Shown: piece after piece, positions 26,892-35,206 of the stretch
How positions within the stretch are numbered: position 1 is the stretch's first letter
Layout: each line of letters starts with the position of its first letter
Source: an uncultured Aquimarina sp.
Lineage (GTDB): Bacteria; Bacteroidota; Bacteroidia; Flavobacteriales; Flavobacteriaceae
Direction: 5' to 3'
NCBI RefSeq assembly: GCF_947492965.1
Contig: NZ_CANLOZ010000002.1
Span: 248,001-312,000 of the forward strand
Length of the DNA: 64,000 nt
The notes under the pieces: generated by a model
The model's database searches: none
Seen by the model: only the letters and a program-made list of their open reading frames with translations
Told to the model about the DNA's origin: nothing
Made by a program: the position numbers and the translations under genes

Positions 26892-27439
26892 GCAACTACT
26901 AATTTTTTACGTAGACTTTCTTTTGCTCGAGAAATTAGGGTGCGACAGTTAGAATAAGATATATTCAATATTTCGCAAATTTCCTCGTAATCATACCCTT
27001 CAATTAAGTGTAATGACAATGCTGTACTATAGCTTTCCTTTAATTCTTTTAGCGTTTGTAATACTGCATTTGCTTTTACACTAGTTAAATCTTCTCTTAC
27101 AACCCCTTCTGTTTCATCTGTAAGGGCATACGATACGGCTTCTAAAGGGATCTCACCATAGGTAGTACGCTTACGAGATATTGTAAGACTGGAATTAACT
27201 ACTATTTTTTTTAACCACGAACCAAATAGTTTACTATCCTCTAACATAGATAATTTTGTAAAAGCTGTTAGAAAGGCTTCTTGCATAACATCTTCGGCTT
27301 CTGCTGAATCTCTTATAATTCTAAAAGCAGTGTTGTACATTGCTTTGTAATAGCGATTATAAATTTCCATCTGCGCTCCTTGATCTTGCTTGCGGCATCT
27401 TTCTATGAGCTGCTCTGTATTTAGTTCGGTTAGTGTCAA
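26888..27439 (-). CDS. ECF-family RNA polymerase sigma factor
   Basis: 183 residues with region 2 (YNTAFRIIRDSAEAEDVMQEAFLTAF and LFGSWLKKIVVNSSL) and region 4 helix-turn-helix (LKESYSTALSLHLIEGYDYEEICEILNISYSNCRTLISRAKESLRKKL). It starts at TTG 27439. A TATCTTTA element on the minus strand (27468-27461) could be its promoter. The three following genes encode an anti-sigma protein and two surface solenoids. Confidence 0.92.
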   Translation of the reverse strand: MTLTELNTEQLIERCRKQDQGAQMEIYNRYYKAMYNTAFRIIRDSAEAEDVMQEAFLTAFTKLSMLEDSKLFGSWLKKIVVNSSLTISRKRTTYGEIPLEAVSYALTDETEGVVREDLTSVKANAVLQTLKELKESYSTALSLHLIEGYDYEEICEILNISYSNCRTLISRAKESLRKKLVVA

Positions 27440-27659
27440 AAAAAATAATTTGTTTTAGTATAAAGATACAGCTAGTTGTATTTTGTTACAGTTTTGAAAT
27501 ATTTTTTTTCAAGTTTATGGCATAACAATTGAATTAGTTAAGTAGAAATATCGTTAATATCCTTATTTTATAGGTGTTTCCGATTCTAAAGTTAGATTAA
27601 ATTAATTTTTACAATAATGTTATTTTGTTCAAATGACAAAATGACTTTGATATATACTT

Positions 27660-30110
27660 ATGACAAAATCCAAATTAACAACTCTTGACAGTTTGTCATT
27701 TCAAGGGATCAATGAAGATGCTGAATTAATTCCTTTAATGACACCAGAGGATGAAGAGGAAATTGATAAAGAAGATTTACCAGAGGTACTCTCTATTTTA
27801 CCTCTAAGAAATACAGTTTTGTTTCCAGGTGTTGTAATTCCGATTACTGCTGGTAGAGATAAATCTATTAAGCTTTTAAATGAAGCCAATAACGGGAATA
27901 AAACTATAGGGGTTGTTTCTCAAAAGGAAGAAGATGTAGAAAACCCAGGTTCTAAAGATATTAATACTATAGGAGTAGTAGCTAGAATCTTAAGAGTGCT
28001 TAAAATGCCTGATGGGAATACTACAGTTATTTTACAGGGGAAAAAGAGATTTAAGATAGATCAGATTATTGAAGAAGATCCTTATATCAAGGCAAAGGTA
28101 ATCGAAGTTCCAGAAATAAGACCTGCTAAAGAAAATCAAGAGTTTAATACGATTATTGATTCAATTAAAGATTTAGCATTGGAGATTATTAAGGAAAGCC
28201 CTAATATTCCTTCTGAGGCTTCTTTTGCTATCAAAAACATAGAGAGTAATTCTTTTCTGATCAATTTTGTTTCTTCGAATCTTAACTTGCCAGTAGAAGA
28301 AAAACAAAAGATACTGGAAATTGATAGTATTAAGGATAGAGCCCTTGCTACATTAAAATACATGAATTTGGAGTTCCAAAAGTTAGAACTTAGGAACGAT
28401 ATTCAAAATAAGGTTCAGCATGATATGAGCCAACAACAAAGAGAATACTTTCTTCATCAGCAGATGAAAACCATTCAGGAAGAACTGGGTGGGGTTTCAC
28501 ATGAGGATGAAATAGAGGAAATGCAAGCACGTAGTAAGGACAAGAAATGGGATGAGAAAGTACAAAAGCATTTTGATAAAGAATTATCCAAAATGCGTCG
28601 TATGAATCCTCAGGTTGCCGAGTATTCTATCCAACGTAATTACTTGGATTTATTCTTGGATCTTCCTTGGAATGAATTTAGTAAGGATCAGTTCGATTTA
28701 AAAAGAGCAAAAAAGATTTTAGATAGAGATCATTATGGATTAGATGATGTAAAGAAACGTATTATCGAATATTTAGCGGTGCTAAAACTCCGTAATGATA
28801 TGAAATCTCCTATATTATGTCTTTATGGTCCTCCTGGAGTAGGTAAAACTTCTTTAGGGAAATCCGTAGCCGAAGCACTTGGTAGAGAATATGTGCGTAT
28901 TTCACTTGGTGGATTACGAGATGAAGCAGAGATAAGAGGACATAGAAAAACCTATATTGGGGCAATGCCTGGTAGAATTATCCAAAGTCTTAAAAAAGCG
29001 GGGACTAGTAATCCAGTGTTTGTTTTGGATGAAATAGATAAACTTTCAGTTGGAAATCAAGGGGACCCTTCATCAGCTTTGTTAGAAGTATTAGATCCTG
29101 AGCAAAATTCGGAGTTTCATGATAACTTTTTAGAAATGGGATTCGATCTTTCTAAAGTTATGTTCATTGCTACCTCTAATAGTTTAAATACAATTCAGCC
29201 TGCCTTGCGTGATCGTATGGAAATTATAAATGTTACAGGTTATACAATAGAGGAAAAAGTAGAAATTGCAAAACAACACTTACTTCCAAAGCAATTGGTA
29301 GAGCATGGGTTGGATAAATCTCATCTTAAAATAGGAAAGGCTCAATTAGAGAAAATTGTCGAAGGATATACTAGAGAATCAGGAGTTAGAGGATTAGAAA
29401 AACAGATAGCAAAAATGGTTCGTTATGCTGCCAAGAATATTGCTATGGAAGAATCCTATAATGTAAAGGTGAGTAATGATGATGTGGTAGAAGTTCTTGG
29501 AATTCCTCGATTAGAACGCGATAAATATGAAAGCAATGAGGTAGCAGGAGTAGTTACCGGATTGGCTTGGACCAGTGTTGGTGGCGATATTTTATTTATC
29601 GAATCCATCTTATCAAAAGGAAAAGGAAGTCTTACCATTACAGGTAATCTTGGTAAAGTGATGAAGGAATCTGCTACCATAGCCATGGAATATATTAAGG
29701 CCAATGCAGATGTTCTTGGAATTAATCAGGAAATATTTAGTAACTATAATGTGCATATTCATGTTCCAGAAGGAGCAACACCAAAAGATGGACCTAGTGC
29801 TGGAATTACAATGCTTACTTCATTAGTCTCTTTATTTACTCAAAGAAAAGTAAAGAAGAGTATTGCAATGACTGGAGAAATAACATTAAGAGGAAAAGTG
29901 TTGCCAGTAGGAGGTATTAAAGAAAAGATACTAGCAGCAAAAAGAGCTCATATAAAAGAAATTCTGCTTTGCGAAGATAATAAGAGAGATATTGATGAAA
30001 TAAAGCAAGAATATCTAAAAGGATTAAAATTTCATTATGTAAAAGAAATGAGTGAAGTTTTGGAATTAGCTTTGACAAAAACTAAAGTAAAGAATGCTAA
30101 AAAGCTATAA
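27660..30110 (+). CDS. lon: ATP-dependent Lon protease
   Basis: A full-length 816-residue LonA: N-terminal substrate domain from LSILPLRNTVLFPGVVIPI, AAA+ domain with Walker A YGPPGVGKTSLGKS near residue 390 and Walker B PVFVLDEIDKLS, and a C-terminal Ser-Lys protease domain with the nucleophile in PKDGPSAGIT and the Lys in GEITLRGKVLPVGGIKEKI. A cytosolic quality-control protease. It is monocistronic, with a clear terminator after it. Confidence 0.97.
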   Translation: MTKSKLTTLDSLSFQGINEDAELIPLMTPEDEEEIDKEDLPEVLSILPLRNTVLFPGVVIPITAGRDKSIKLLNEANNGNKTIGVVSQKEEDVENPGSKDINTIGVVARILRVLKMPDGNTTVILQGKKRFKIDQIIEEDPYIKAKVIEVPEIRPAKENQEFNTIIDSIKDLALEIIKESPNIPSEASFAIKNIESNSFLINFVSSNLNLPVEEKQKILEIDSIKDRALATLKYMNLEFQKLELRNDIQNKVQHDMSQQQREYFLHQQMKTIQEELGGVSHEDEIEEMQARSKDKKWDEKVQKHFDKELSKMRRMNPQVAEYSIQRNYLDLFLDLPWNEFSKDQFDLKRAKKILDRDHYGLDDVKKRIIEYLAVLKLRNDMKSPILCLYGPPGVGKTSLGKSVAEALGREYVRISLGGLRDEAEIRGHRKTYIGAMPGRIIQSLKKAGTSNPVFVLDEIDKLSVGNQGDPSSALLEVLDPEQNSEFHDNFLEMGFDLSKVMFIATSNSLNTIQPALRDRMEIINVTGYTIEEKVEIAKQHLLPKQLVEHGLDKSHLKIGKAQLEKIVEGYTRESGVRGLEKQIAKMVRYAAKNIAMEESYNVKVSNDDVVEVLGIPRLERDKYESNEVAGVVTGLAWTSVGGDILFIESILSKGKGSLTITGNLGKVMKESATIAMEYIKANADVLGINQEIFSNYNVHIHVPEGATPKDGPSAGITMLTSLVSLFTQRKVKKSIAMTGEITLRGKVLPVGGIKEKILAAKRAHIKEILLCEDNKRDIDEIKQEYLKGLKFHYVKEMSEVLELALTKTKVKNAKKL

Positions 30111-30140
30111 TTCAGAACAGTAAAAAGCATTTAAATTTAT

Positions 30141-30175
30141 AAAAATCATTTTTCTATCTAAGAAAAATGATTTTT
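30141..30175 (+). terminator. Terminator of lon
   Basis: AAAAATCATTTTTC and its exact complement (14 bp) surround a 7-nt loop and end in a run of nine T, 30 bp after the lon stop. Confidence 0.85.
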
Positions 30176-30360
30176 TTTTGACCTGAAACCTGTTGATTTT
30201 ACTGGGATTTGATAGGTTTTGTTGTTTTTATTCAAAAAAAAAATAAAATAAAGTGTAACAATATTATATCATGTGCGTCATATAGATGTAAACAGTAGAG
30301 AAATCAACAAGATCTATTACTAGATAAACAAAAGTTGAATTGAATACTAAAAGAGGGTAG

Positions 30361-30381
30361 ATCCTGATACTTCTTGGGATG
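30361..30381. repeat. Palindromic interspersed repeat, copy 1
   Basis: TCCTGATACTTCTTGGGAT within a 21-bp string identical to that at 30483-30503. As RNA it folds as UCCUGA/UUGGGA with two G-U pairs around UACUUC and is followed by GCTTTTT. It lies in the non-coding gap after lon. Confidence 0.6.
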
Positions 30382-30476
30382 TATGCTTTTTAAAGATAAG
30401 AATCGATTCGATTAACAATCAAAAAGCGAGATTTACTTTACTTGATATTTACAAGTTCGAACAATACTTTTTTTGG

Positions 30477-30508
30477 GCGTTTATCCTGATACTTCTTGGG
30501 ATGGGCGC
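30477..30508. repeat. Palindromic interspersed repeat, copy 2, in an extended hairpin
   Basis: It contains the 21-bp string of copy 1 at 30483-30503. Flanking GCGTTT and GGGCGC extend the stem to 13 bp (several G-U pairs) around the loop TACTTC, followed by TTTCTTTTTTT. It may act as a terminator-like hairpin; identical strings 122 bp apart suggest a REP-like element. Confidence 0.6.
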
Positions 30509-30683
30509 TTTCTTTTTTTGTTAAAATTCCAACTATTTTCTTCCACTTTTTTTGAGGTTAAGACGCAATAGAAAATGATATAATTGTTTTACTTTTATAA
30601 TAAGAAACCAGACTTTTATTAACATTCGTGTTATAATTAACCAACAAATATATTACACGCGAAATACTCTTAAATCTCAATGT

Positions 30684-30788
30684 AAGATGTCACACCTATC
30701 ATATGTCTAATCTGACTTTTCCGATATAGGTTACACTTTAAAAAGTTTTGGTTAAAACGGGGTTGTCTTGCACATACAATCCCGTTTT
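30684..30788 (+). ncRNA. Possible structured small RNA or leader with terminator
   Basis: A rod-like fold is possible: AAGATGT with ACACTTT (one mismatch) enclosing ACCTAT with ATAGGT. It is followed at 30754-30788 by a strong intrinsic-terminator hairpin (AAAACGGGGTTG with CAATCCCGTTTT, 12 bp, then TATTT). There is no ORF. The terminator ends 50 bp before the next gene, so this could be a free small RNA or a leader of that gene. It resembles no RNA family I can name with confidence (6S-like was considered). Confidence 0.35.
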
Positions 30789-30824
30789 TATTTGTAATAA
30801 TTCTCATAAACTAAAAAATATTAT

Positions 30825-30832
30825 TATTCTTG
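30825..30832 (+). promoter_or_regulatory. -7-like element TATTCTTG
   Basis: One mismatch to TAnnTTTG. It sits 6 bp before the ATG at 30839, so the transcript would be almost leaderless. Its position argues against the alternative TTG start at 30830. Confidence 0.35.
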
Positions 30833-30838
30833 CAGAAT

Positions 30839-32053
30839 ATGAATCTTATTCCAGATATCACAATTCAACGACTAGCGATAAAACTAAAACCTTCTGCCGA
30901 AAAAATGGTTAGAAAGGAGCATCCATGGATTTTTGAAAACAGTATTGCGAAACAGAGTAACAAAGGCAATGCAGGGGATTTAGCAATTATTTATGATAAT
31001 AAAAAGAATAGGATACTGGCTATAGGATTATACGACCCTTATTCTCCAATTCGGATAAAATTAATTCAATTTAAAAAAGCAGCTCAGATAAACAATGATT
31101 GGTTTGCCACGAGAATTCAGGAAGCTTATCAACTAAGAAAACCTTTATTAGAAACGGACACCAATAGTTATCGATTACTTTTCGGAGAGAATGATAGAAT
31201 GCCAGGTTTTATCGCCGATGTATATGACGAAGTATTAGTAATAAAATTATATTCTCATATTTGGTTTCCATATTTAAATTGGATCGTTCCTCATTTAATA
31301 GAAGTCTCTAATTGTAATACGGTAGTTTTACGATTAAGTAGATCTTTGCAAACTACTGGAAATACCTTTGGTGTATCTGATGGTGATGTTATTTATGGAA
31401 CATTAAAAGATGAAGTTGTAATTTTTAGAGAGCATGCTGTATTGTTTTCCGCGAATGTTATCAAAGGTCATAAGACTGGGTATTTCTTAGATCATAGACA
31501 TAATAGAAAAAGAGTAGGGGAATTAGCAAATAATAAAACTGTACTAGATGTTTTTTCGTATGCAGGAGGTTTTTCTATTCACGCATTAGCAGGAAGCGCA
31601 AAAGAGGTTACAAGCCTCGATATCAGTAAGCATGCTTTGGAAATGGCAAAAGAGAATGCTCAGCTTAATACGCATTCAGGAACTCATAATATTATGGTTG
31701 CAGATGCTTTTGAAGGTTTACAACAATTAATCGATGATAAGCAGCGATTCGATATTGTGGTAATCGATCCTCCTTCATTTGCTAAAAGAGAAAGTGAAAT
31801 AGATGGAGCAAAAAATAGCTACGCGAGGTTAGCAAGACTTGGTGCACGTTTAGTAGTGAATAAAGGGATTTTAGTGTTAGCATCTTGCTCTTCTAGAGTA
31901 CAATCAGATGTTTTTTTTAGCATATGTGAAGAACATATTATCAATGCTGGTAGAAGTTTTACGGTATTGGAAAAAACATTTCATGATATTGATCATCCAA
32001 TTGCTTTTAGAGAAGGAGCATATTTAAAATGCGGGTATTATTTATTAAATTAA
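30839..32053 (+). CDS. Class I SAM-dependent rRNA methyltransferase (RlmI-like)
   Basis: 404 residues. An N-terminal PUA-like region (KEHPWIFENSI, AIGLYDPYSPIRIKLI), a central domain, then a Rossmann methyltransferase with VLDVFSYAGGFSIHAL, SLDISKHALEMAKENA and the IDPPSFAKRE motif, as in RlmI (23S rRNA m5C1962). ATG 30839 was taken instead of TTG 30830, which overlaps the likely promoter. It acts in the cytosol on ribosomal RNA; the exact target base is inferred from family. Confidence 0.85.
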   Translation: MNLIPDITIQRLAIKLKPSAEKMVRKEHPWIFENSIAKQSNKGNAGDLAIIYDNKKNRILAIGLYDPYSPIRIKLIQFKKAAQINNDWFATRIQEAYQLRKPLLETDTNSYRLLFGENDRMPGFIADVYDEVLVIKLYSHIWFPYLNWIVPHLIEVSNCNTVVLRLSRSLQTTGNTFGVSDGDVIYGTLKDEVVIFREHAVLFSANVIKGHKTGYFLDHRHNRKRVGELANNKTVLDVFSYAGGFSIHALAGSAKEVTSLDISKHALEMAKENAQLNTHSGTHNIMVADAFEGLQQLIDDKQRFDIVVIDPPSFAKRESEIDGAKNSYARLARLGARLVVNKGILVLASCSSRVQSDVFFSICEEHIINAGRSFTVLEKTFHDIDHPIAFREGAYLKCGYYLLN

Positions 32054-32088
32054 GTTGAAGTATTCTATAAACTATAAAATACTTCAAC
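32054..32088 (+). terminator. Terminator of the rRNA methyltransferase gene
   Basis: GTTGAAGTATT and AATACTTCAAC (11 bp) right after the stop codon, followed by ATTTTTAT. Confidence 0.75.
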
Positions 32089-32111
32089 ATTTTTATATCA
32101 AATATTTACCA

Positions 32112-32519
32112 CTAGTGCTTACCAAAAACATGTACTTTAGCACGTTTCCTAGATAAATTTTTTGTATCATAAAAGAATGTAATATCTCTTATAATTCTTT
32201 TATTTCCTTTTAAATCGATAAGTCTAGTTGTTCCGCCTTTCGCAAAATTCTTTTTGATAGCGATTACTTGTTTTTCACCATTTCCGTATTGAACAACCAC
32301 TCTGTGCATATTTAGAGAACCATTAGTTACCTTTAGTTTTAGTTTTTTAAATCTTCCATCTTTTGCCGTTACTTTAATAACATCTCTATCTAATTTGTGA
32401 TTCACCGTTCTGGTTCCCAAATGTTCCCATTTTAAAGGTGCAATGGTAAAACTACTTCCTATTAAAAAGATTACTACTAATAATGGTAATGCTATTTTTA
32501 GAGTTCTTATAGTTTTCAT
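32112..32519 (-). CDS. DUF2541-like secreted protein
   Basis: A 135-residue protein with a signal peptide (TLKIALPLLVVIFLIGSSFTIA) and a strand-rich basic body (WEHLGTRTVNHKLDRDVIKV, RFKKLKLKVTNGSLNMHRVVVQYGNG, KNLSRKRAKVHVFGKH). The pattern resembles the small periplasmic DUF2541 family, function unknown. The longer frame from 32588 was rejected since it would begin inside a terminator hairpin and hide the signal peptide. Confidence 0.65.
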   Translation of the reverse strand: MKTIRTLKIALPLLVVIFLIGSSFTIAPLKWEHLGTRTVNHKLDRDVIKVTAKDGRFKKLKLKVTNGSLNMHRVVVQYGNGEKQVIAIKKNFAKGGTTRLIDLKGNKRIIRDITFFYDTKNLSRKRAKVHVFGKH

Positions 32520-32580
32520 AGTATTAAATTTTATGTTCGCTAATAAGACTAGTTCAAAAGAAAAAGGTTTAATGAATACA

Positions 32581-32608
32581 AAAGCCATATAAAAAATTAT
32601 ATGGCTTT
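32581..32608 (-). terminator. Terminator after the first M57-type protease
   Basis: A 12-bp perfect inverted repeat, AAAGCCATATAA and TTATATGGCTTT, with loop AAAA, 27 bp downstream of the minus-strand protease stop. Confidence 0.65.
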
Positions 32609-32634
32609 AAAAGGTTTTAAGATATGTGATATGG

Positions 32635-33471
32635 TTAATAAAGTATATTCAATGCTGTTCTATCTGTATCCGTAAATTCTCCATCTTCATCATTTCCAAA
32701 GCAAGCCAACATAATCGAATCTGCATCTGGAGAAGTTGGTGTTCCAGGTATCCAAATCGCTGGTGGTTCTACTTGTATGCCTCCAGTGTTTCCACAGCTT
32801 TGTCGGTTAATCCAATCCTGATGTCTTAAACCGAGACAATGTCCAATTTCATGGGTGATTACATGTTCATTAACATTAGTACTAAAAGCTTGGGTTCCAG
32901 AGTTAATTCTAACCCAAGGATAAGGTTTACCTAATAAATCAGGAAATCCAGCACTTCCGCCTCCATTTGGGTTATTAACCTGGAATACTACTATATCGGC
33001 TGCACCAATATTTGCTCCAAATGTAAGATTGAAATTAAGACTATTTGGTAATGCATTATAATTGTTAACTGCCCATCGTAAGGCTGTTTGCATCCTTGAT
33101 GTAAGACCGGCACTTCCTCCTGTAAACCCAAGAATATTGATGTTTCTATTAGCTGGAGATACAATATTAATATCACGGTATTGCTTATTTCCATTTTCTA
33201 AAGGTTCTAACGCTGCATAAGAATCTAAATCGGATACAGGTACCATAATATCACCTGAGATAAAATATGTATTTGTTTTTTTATCTGGAGTAGTGATTTC
33301 TTCAATAGAGACATTATCTATATTGATACCCATATTAAATAATTTATCGAGCTGCTCTTTTGTTGGTTCTTGAATAAATTCTTGTGTTTCTTCGGAAATC
33401 TCCTTTTTCTTGCAGGAATAAAAGGTAAAAATAAAAATGGCTAGTACTGTTGAAAATCTAAGTGCTTTCAT
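32635..33471 (-). CDS. M57-type (HEIGH) zinc metalloprotease lipoprotein
   Basis: 278 residues. Lipoprotein signal ending FTFYSC, a ~90-residue N-terminal segment, then a metzincin-like domain with the zinc site HVITHEIGHCLGLRHQD (HExxHxxGxxH) and a downstream Met in DSIMLACF. It fits the dual-action HEIGH metallopeptidase family (PF12388). It is anchored to the outer membrane or exported. A clear paralogue is encoded at 35207-36073, sharing GDI, NNYN.L, NLNF.LTFG, NEHVITHEIGH and the C-terminal EF.NxD..AL..LY. Confidence 0.88.
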   Translation of the reverse strand: MKALRFSTVLAIFIFTFYSCKKKEISEETQEFIQEPTKEQLDKLFNMGINIDNVSIEEITTPDKKTNTYFISGDIMVPVSDLDSYAALEPLENGNKQYRDINIVSPANRNINILGFTGGSAGLTSRMQTALRWAVNNYNALPNSLNFNLTFGANIGAADIVVFQVNNPNGGGSAGFPDLLGKPYPWVRINSGTQAFSTNVNEHVITHEIGHCLGLRHQDWINRQSCGNTGGIQVEPPAIWIPGTPTSPDADSIMLACFGNDEDGEFTDTDRTALNILY

Positions 33472-33640
33472 AGAAATGTATTTAGTTTGATTAGTTAATT
33501 TTTATCTAAATAGGGATTCTAATGGGGAAGCTTATTACCATTTCTCAGACCTGAAAAAGAGTAAGATTGTAACTGGGATAAATTATAGTGTGTTATTACT
33601 TTTAACTTGAAACAAAAGTATAACGAAACAGTTCATAAAA

Positions 33641-33681
33641 AAAGGGGATTAGAACCCATATTTACGGGTTAAAATCCCTTT
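33641..33681 (-). terminator. Terminator of the lipocalin-like gene
   Basis: Two-part hairpin, AAAGGGGATT with AATCCCTTT outside and ACCC with GGGT inside. On the minus strand it is followed by a T run (poly-A before 33645 on the plus strand). Confidence 0.7.
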
Positions 33682-33712
33682 GATAATTTTAAAATCTAAC
33701 AAAATATGAAGT

Positions 33713-34159
33713 TTATTCCACTTTTATATAATTTTCTGATCTTGAATACTGTCCGTTTTCATCGATTGCAATTTGCTGATAAGAATTTTTATTCATGACT
33801 AGTTCAAATTTAAATACTTGGGTAGTGTCTACAATTTTCATCATTGGACCTGAAGCATATTCTAATCGCTCTTCTAAAATGGTTCCTTTTATGGTATATG
33901 TGCCATAACCGAACCATTCATTATTATCTGACGGATCGAAACGTGTCCACATCACTTTTCCCTTGCTATACATTTTTACTTGGCGATAACCATTGATATT
34001 ATAGATAGTGTCCGAAATTTCATTATGATCATATAAAAACTGATGTTTTAAGTCCCACACACCTTCAAGGTTATATAAGTCCATAGTGCTACTAAAATTA
34101 TGATTATCGAAGGTGTTAATTGAGAATAAGCTACAGGTAATTAAAAGGAAGAGTTTCAT
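33713..34159 (-). CDS. Lipocalin-like secreted protein
   Basis: 148 residues with a signal peptide (MKLFLLITCSLFSINTF). The body begins LEGVWDLKHQFLYDHNE and continues with alternating strands (YRQVKMYSKGKVMWTRFDP, WFGYGTYTIKGTILEERLEYASGPM), as in small lipocalin-like/DUF4488-type domains of Bacteroidota. No ligand or enzymatic role can be assigned. It is monocistronic with its own terminator. Confidence 0.6.
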   Translation of the reverse strand: MKLFLLITCSLFSINTFDNHNFSSTMDLYNLEGVWDLKHQFLYDHNEISDTIYNINGYRQVKMYSKGKVMWTRFDPSDNNEWFGYGTYTIKGTILEERLEYASGPMMKIVDTTQVFKFELVMNKNSYQQIAIDENGQYSRSENYIKVE

Positions 34160-34391
34160 GATGGAATGATTTAATATTTGACCATCAATAAGTTACGAAA
34201 AAAACATGAATTTTTAAACTTAAAACTTCCTTTATAATTGAAATATATATGATTGTGAATAAGAATTTGATAACATCATAAAACAGTAGTGAAAAGTAGG
34301 CTTGTTAAAAAGTAAATTTGAACAATTAGAATTATGATATATTACTCGTTAATTATTGGCGGGGTAATTATTATTAAGAAATAAATAGTTT

Positions 34392-34580
34392 ATGACCGAA
34401 TATGTATTGCTTACCGATGATCAAACTTATTTTGTAGAGTATCTAATTGGAGAATTGGTTTTGTCTAATAGTATAAGTGAGGCGATGAAATTCAATGATG
34501 AACATTTAGCATTAAAATTCAAGAAAATGCTTCATAGCTCATGTAAACTTACTACTAGTGTAAATACTTATATAGAATAA
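34392..34580 (+). CDS. Small uncharacterised cytoplasmic protein
   Basis: 62 residues, acidic, no signal or membrane segment: MTEYVLLTDDQTYF... then SNSISEAMKFNDEHLALKFKKML. The composition and A-rich upstream region are compatible with a real gene, but I do not recognise a family. It precedes a 626-bp non-coding stretch. Confidence 0.45.
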   Translation: MTEYVLLTDDQTYFVEYLIGELVLSNSISEAMKFNDEHLALKFKKMLHSSCKLTTSVNTYIE

Positions 34581-34698
34581 TGTTATCCGTATTTTATAAT
34601 AGTGGAAAGGTTTTATTTTGGTAAAAAAACTACCTCTATAATGTATTTTATGTTTTTCCCATTTTTTTAATAGTTATCGTCTTTTTGTTGAATTTTAT

Positions 34699-34715
34699 TT
34701 ACGGTTTTGCCGTAT
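34699..34715 (+). promoter_or_regulatory. TTACGG/CCGTA palindrome, site B
   Basis: TTACGGTTTTGCCGTAT, arms TACGG/CCGTA. The extended sequence TTTACGGT-nnn-GCCGTA-nnn-GTAAAA is shared with site C at 53024. It lies about 55 bp before a -7-like element and ahead of the M57-type protease gene. Confidence 0.5.
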
Positions 34716-34866
34716 TTGTAAAAAAATATTTAGTATTTAACTTTTTTCTTTAAAAAAAACATATATCTTGCCGTCGCATTAATAGTGAAATTTTCCTCGG
34801 AAAAAAATTAGTGTAGAACTAAGTAACTATGGTTCTTAATATATTATACAAACTCAACTACTTAAA

Positions 34867-34968
34867 ATGAAGACGAATAAAATTAAACCACTTGGTTTGG
34901 TCAATTTTTTGCCCACCAAATCCTTCCGAAAAAAATATAGGACTTATTTTGATATACTCCATCAATAG
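34867..34968 (+). CDS. Possible 33-residue small protein
   Basis: MKTNKIKPLGLVNFLPTKSF..., basic, ending at TAG 34968. Its ATG follows TTAAA and the 12-mer ACAAACTCAACT, which also precedes the start codon of the protease at 35207. The duplicated translation-start context suggests either a real short gene or a duplicated start region. Not recognised. Confidence 0.3.
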   Translation: MKTNKIKPLGLVNFLPTKSFRKKYRTYFDILHQ

Positions 34969-35206
34969 GACTTTTTAAGGTTTTTATTTAACCATACGCT
35001 TTTAGATATTTTTATACTATTCTATACTATTAAAAATTTCTATGTTTTAGATTTTTTAAAATCCTTATCCTTTTCGAAAATTATTAACTTAAATAAACAC
35101 AATATCTTTTGCTGTCTGCATAAGGTGTATCTTTTATAAACATTTTGCTACTATGTGAATACTAACTACATTCTTTTATTAGTAGTAAAACAAACTCAAC
35201 TTAGAA

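Larger units (their letters stand above)
34581..35206. other. Long leader/control region before the second M57-type protease
   Basis: 626 bp holding palindrome site B (34699), a -7-like TATATCTTG at 34762-34770 about 55 bp later, a possible 33-codon ORF (34867-34968), and two copies of ACAAACTCAACT (34848 and 35190), each 6-8 nt before an ATG. If the -7 element is right, the protease mRNA has a leader of about 430 nt. Confidence 0.55.

Noticed and set aside
30477..30508. Palindromic repeat as the lon terminator
   Set aside because: A perfect 14-bp terminator already follows lon at 30141-30175, and an identical repeat core occurs at 30361.
32520..32588. N-terminal extension of the DUF2541-like protein
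   Set aside because: The extended start lies in the terminator inverted repeat at 32581-32608 and would put 23 residues before a normal signal peptide.
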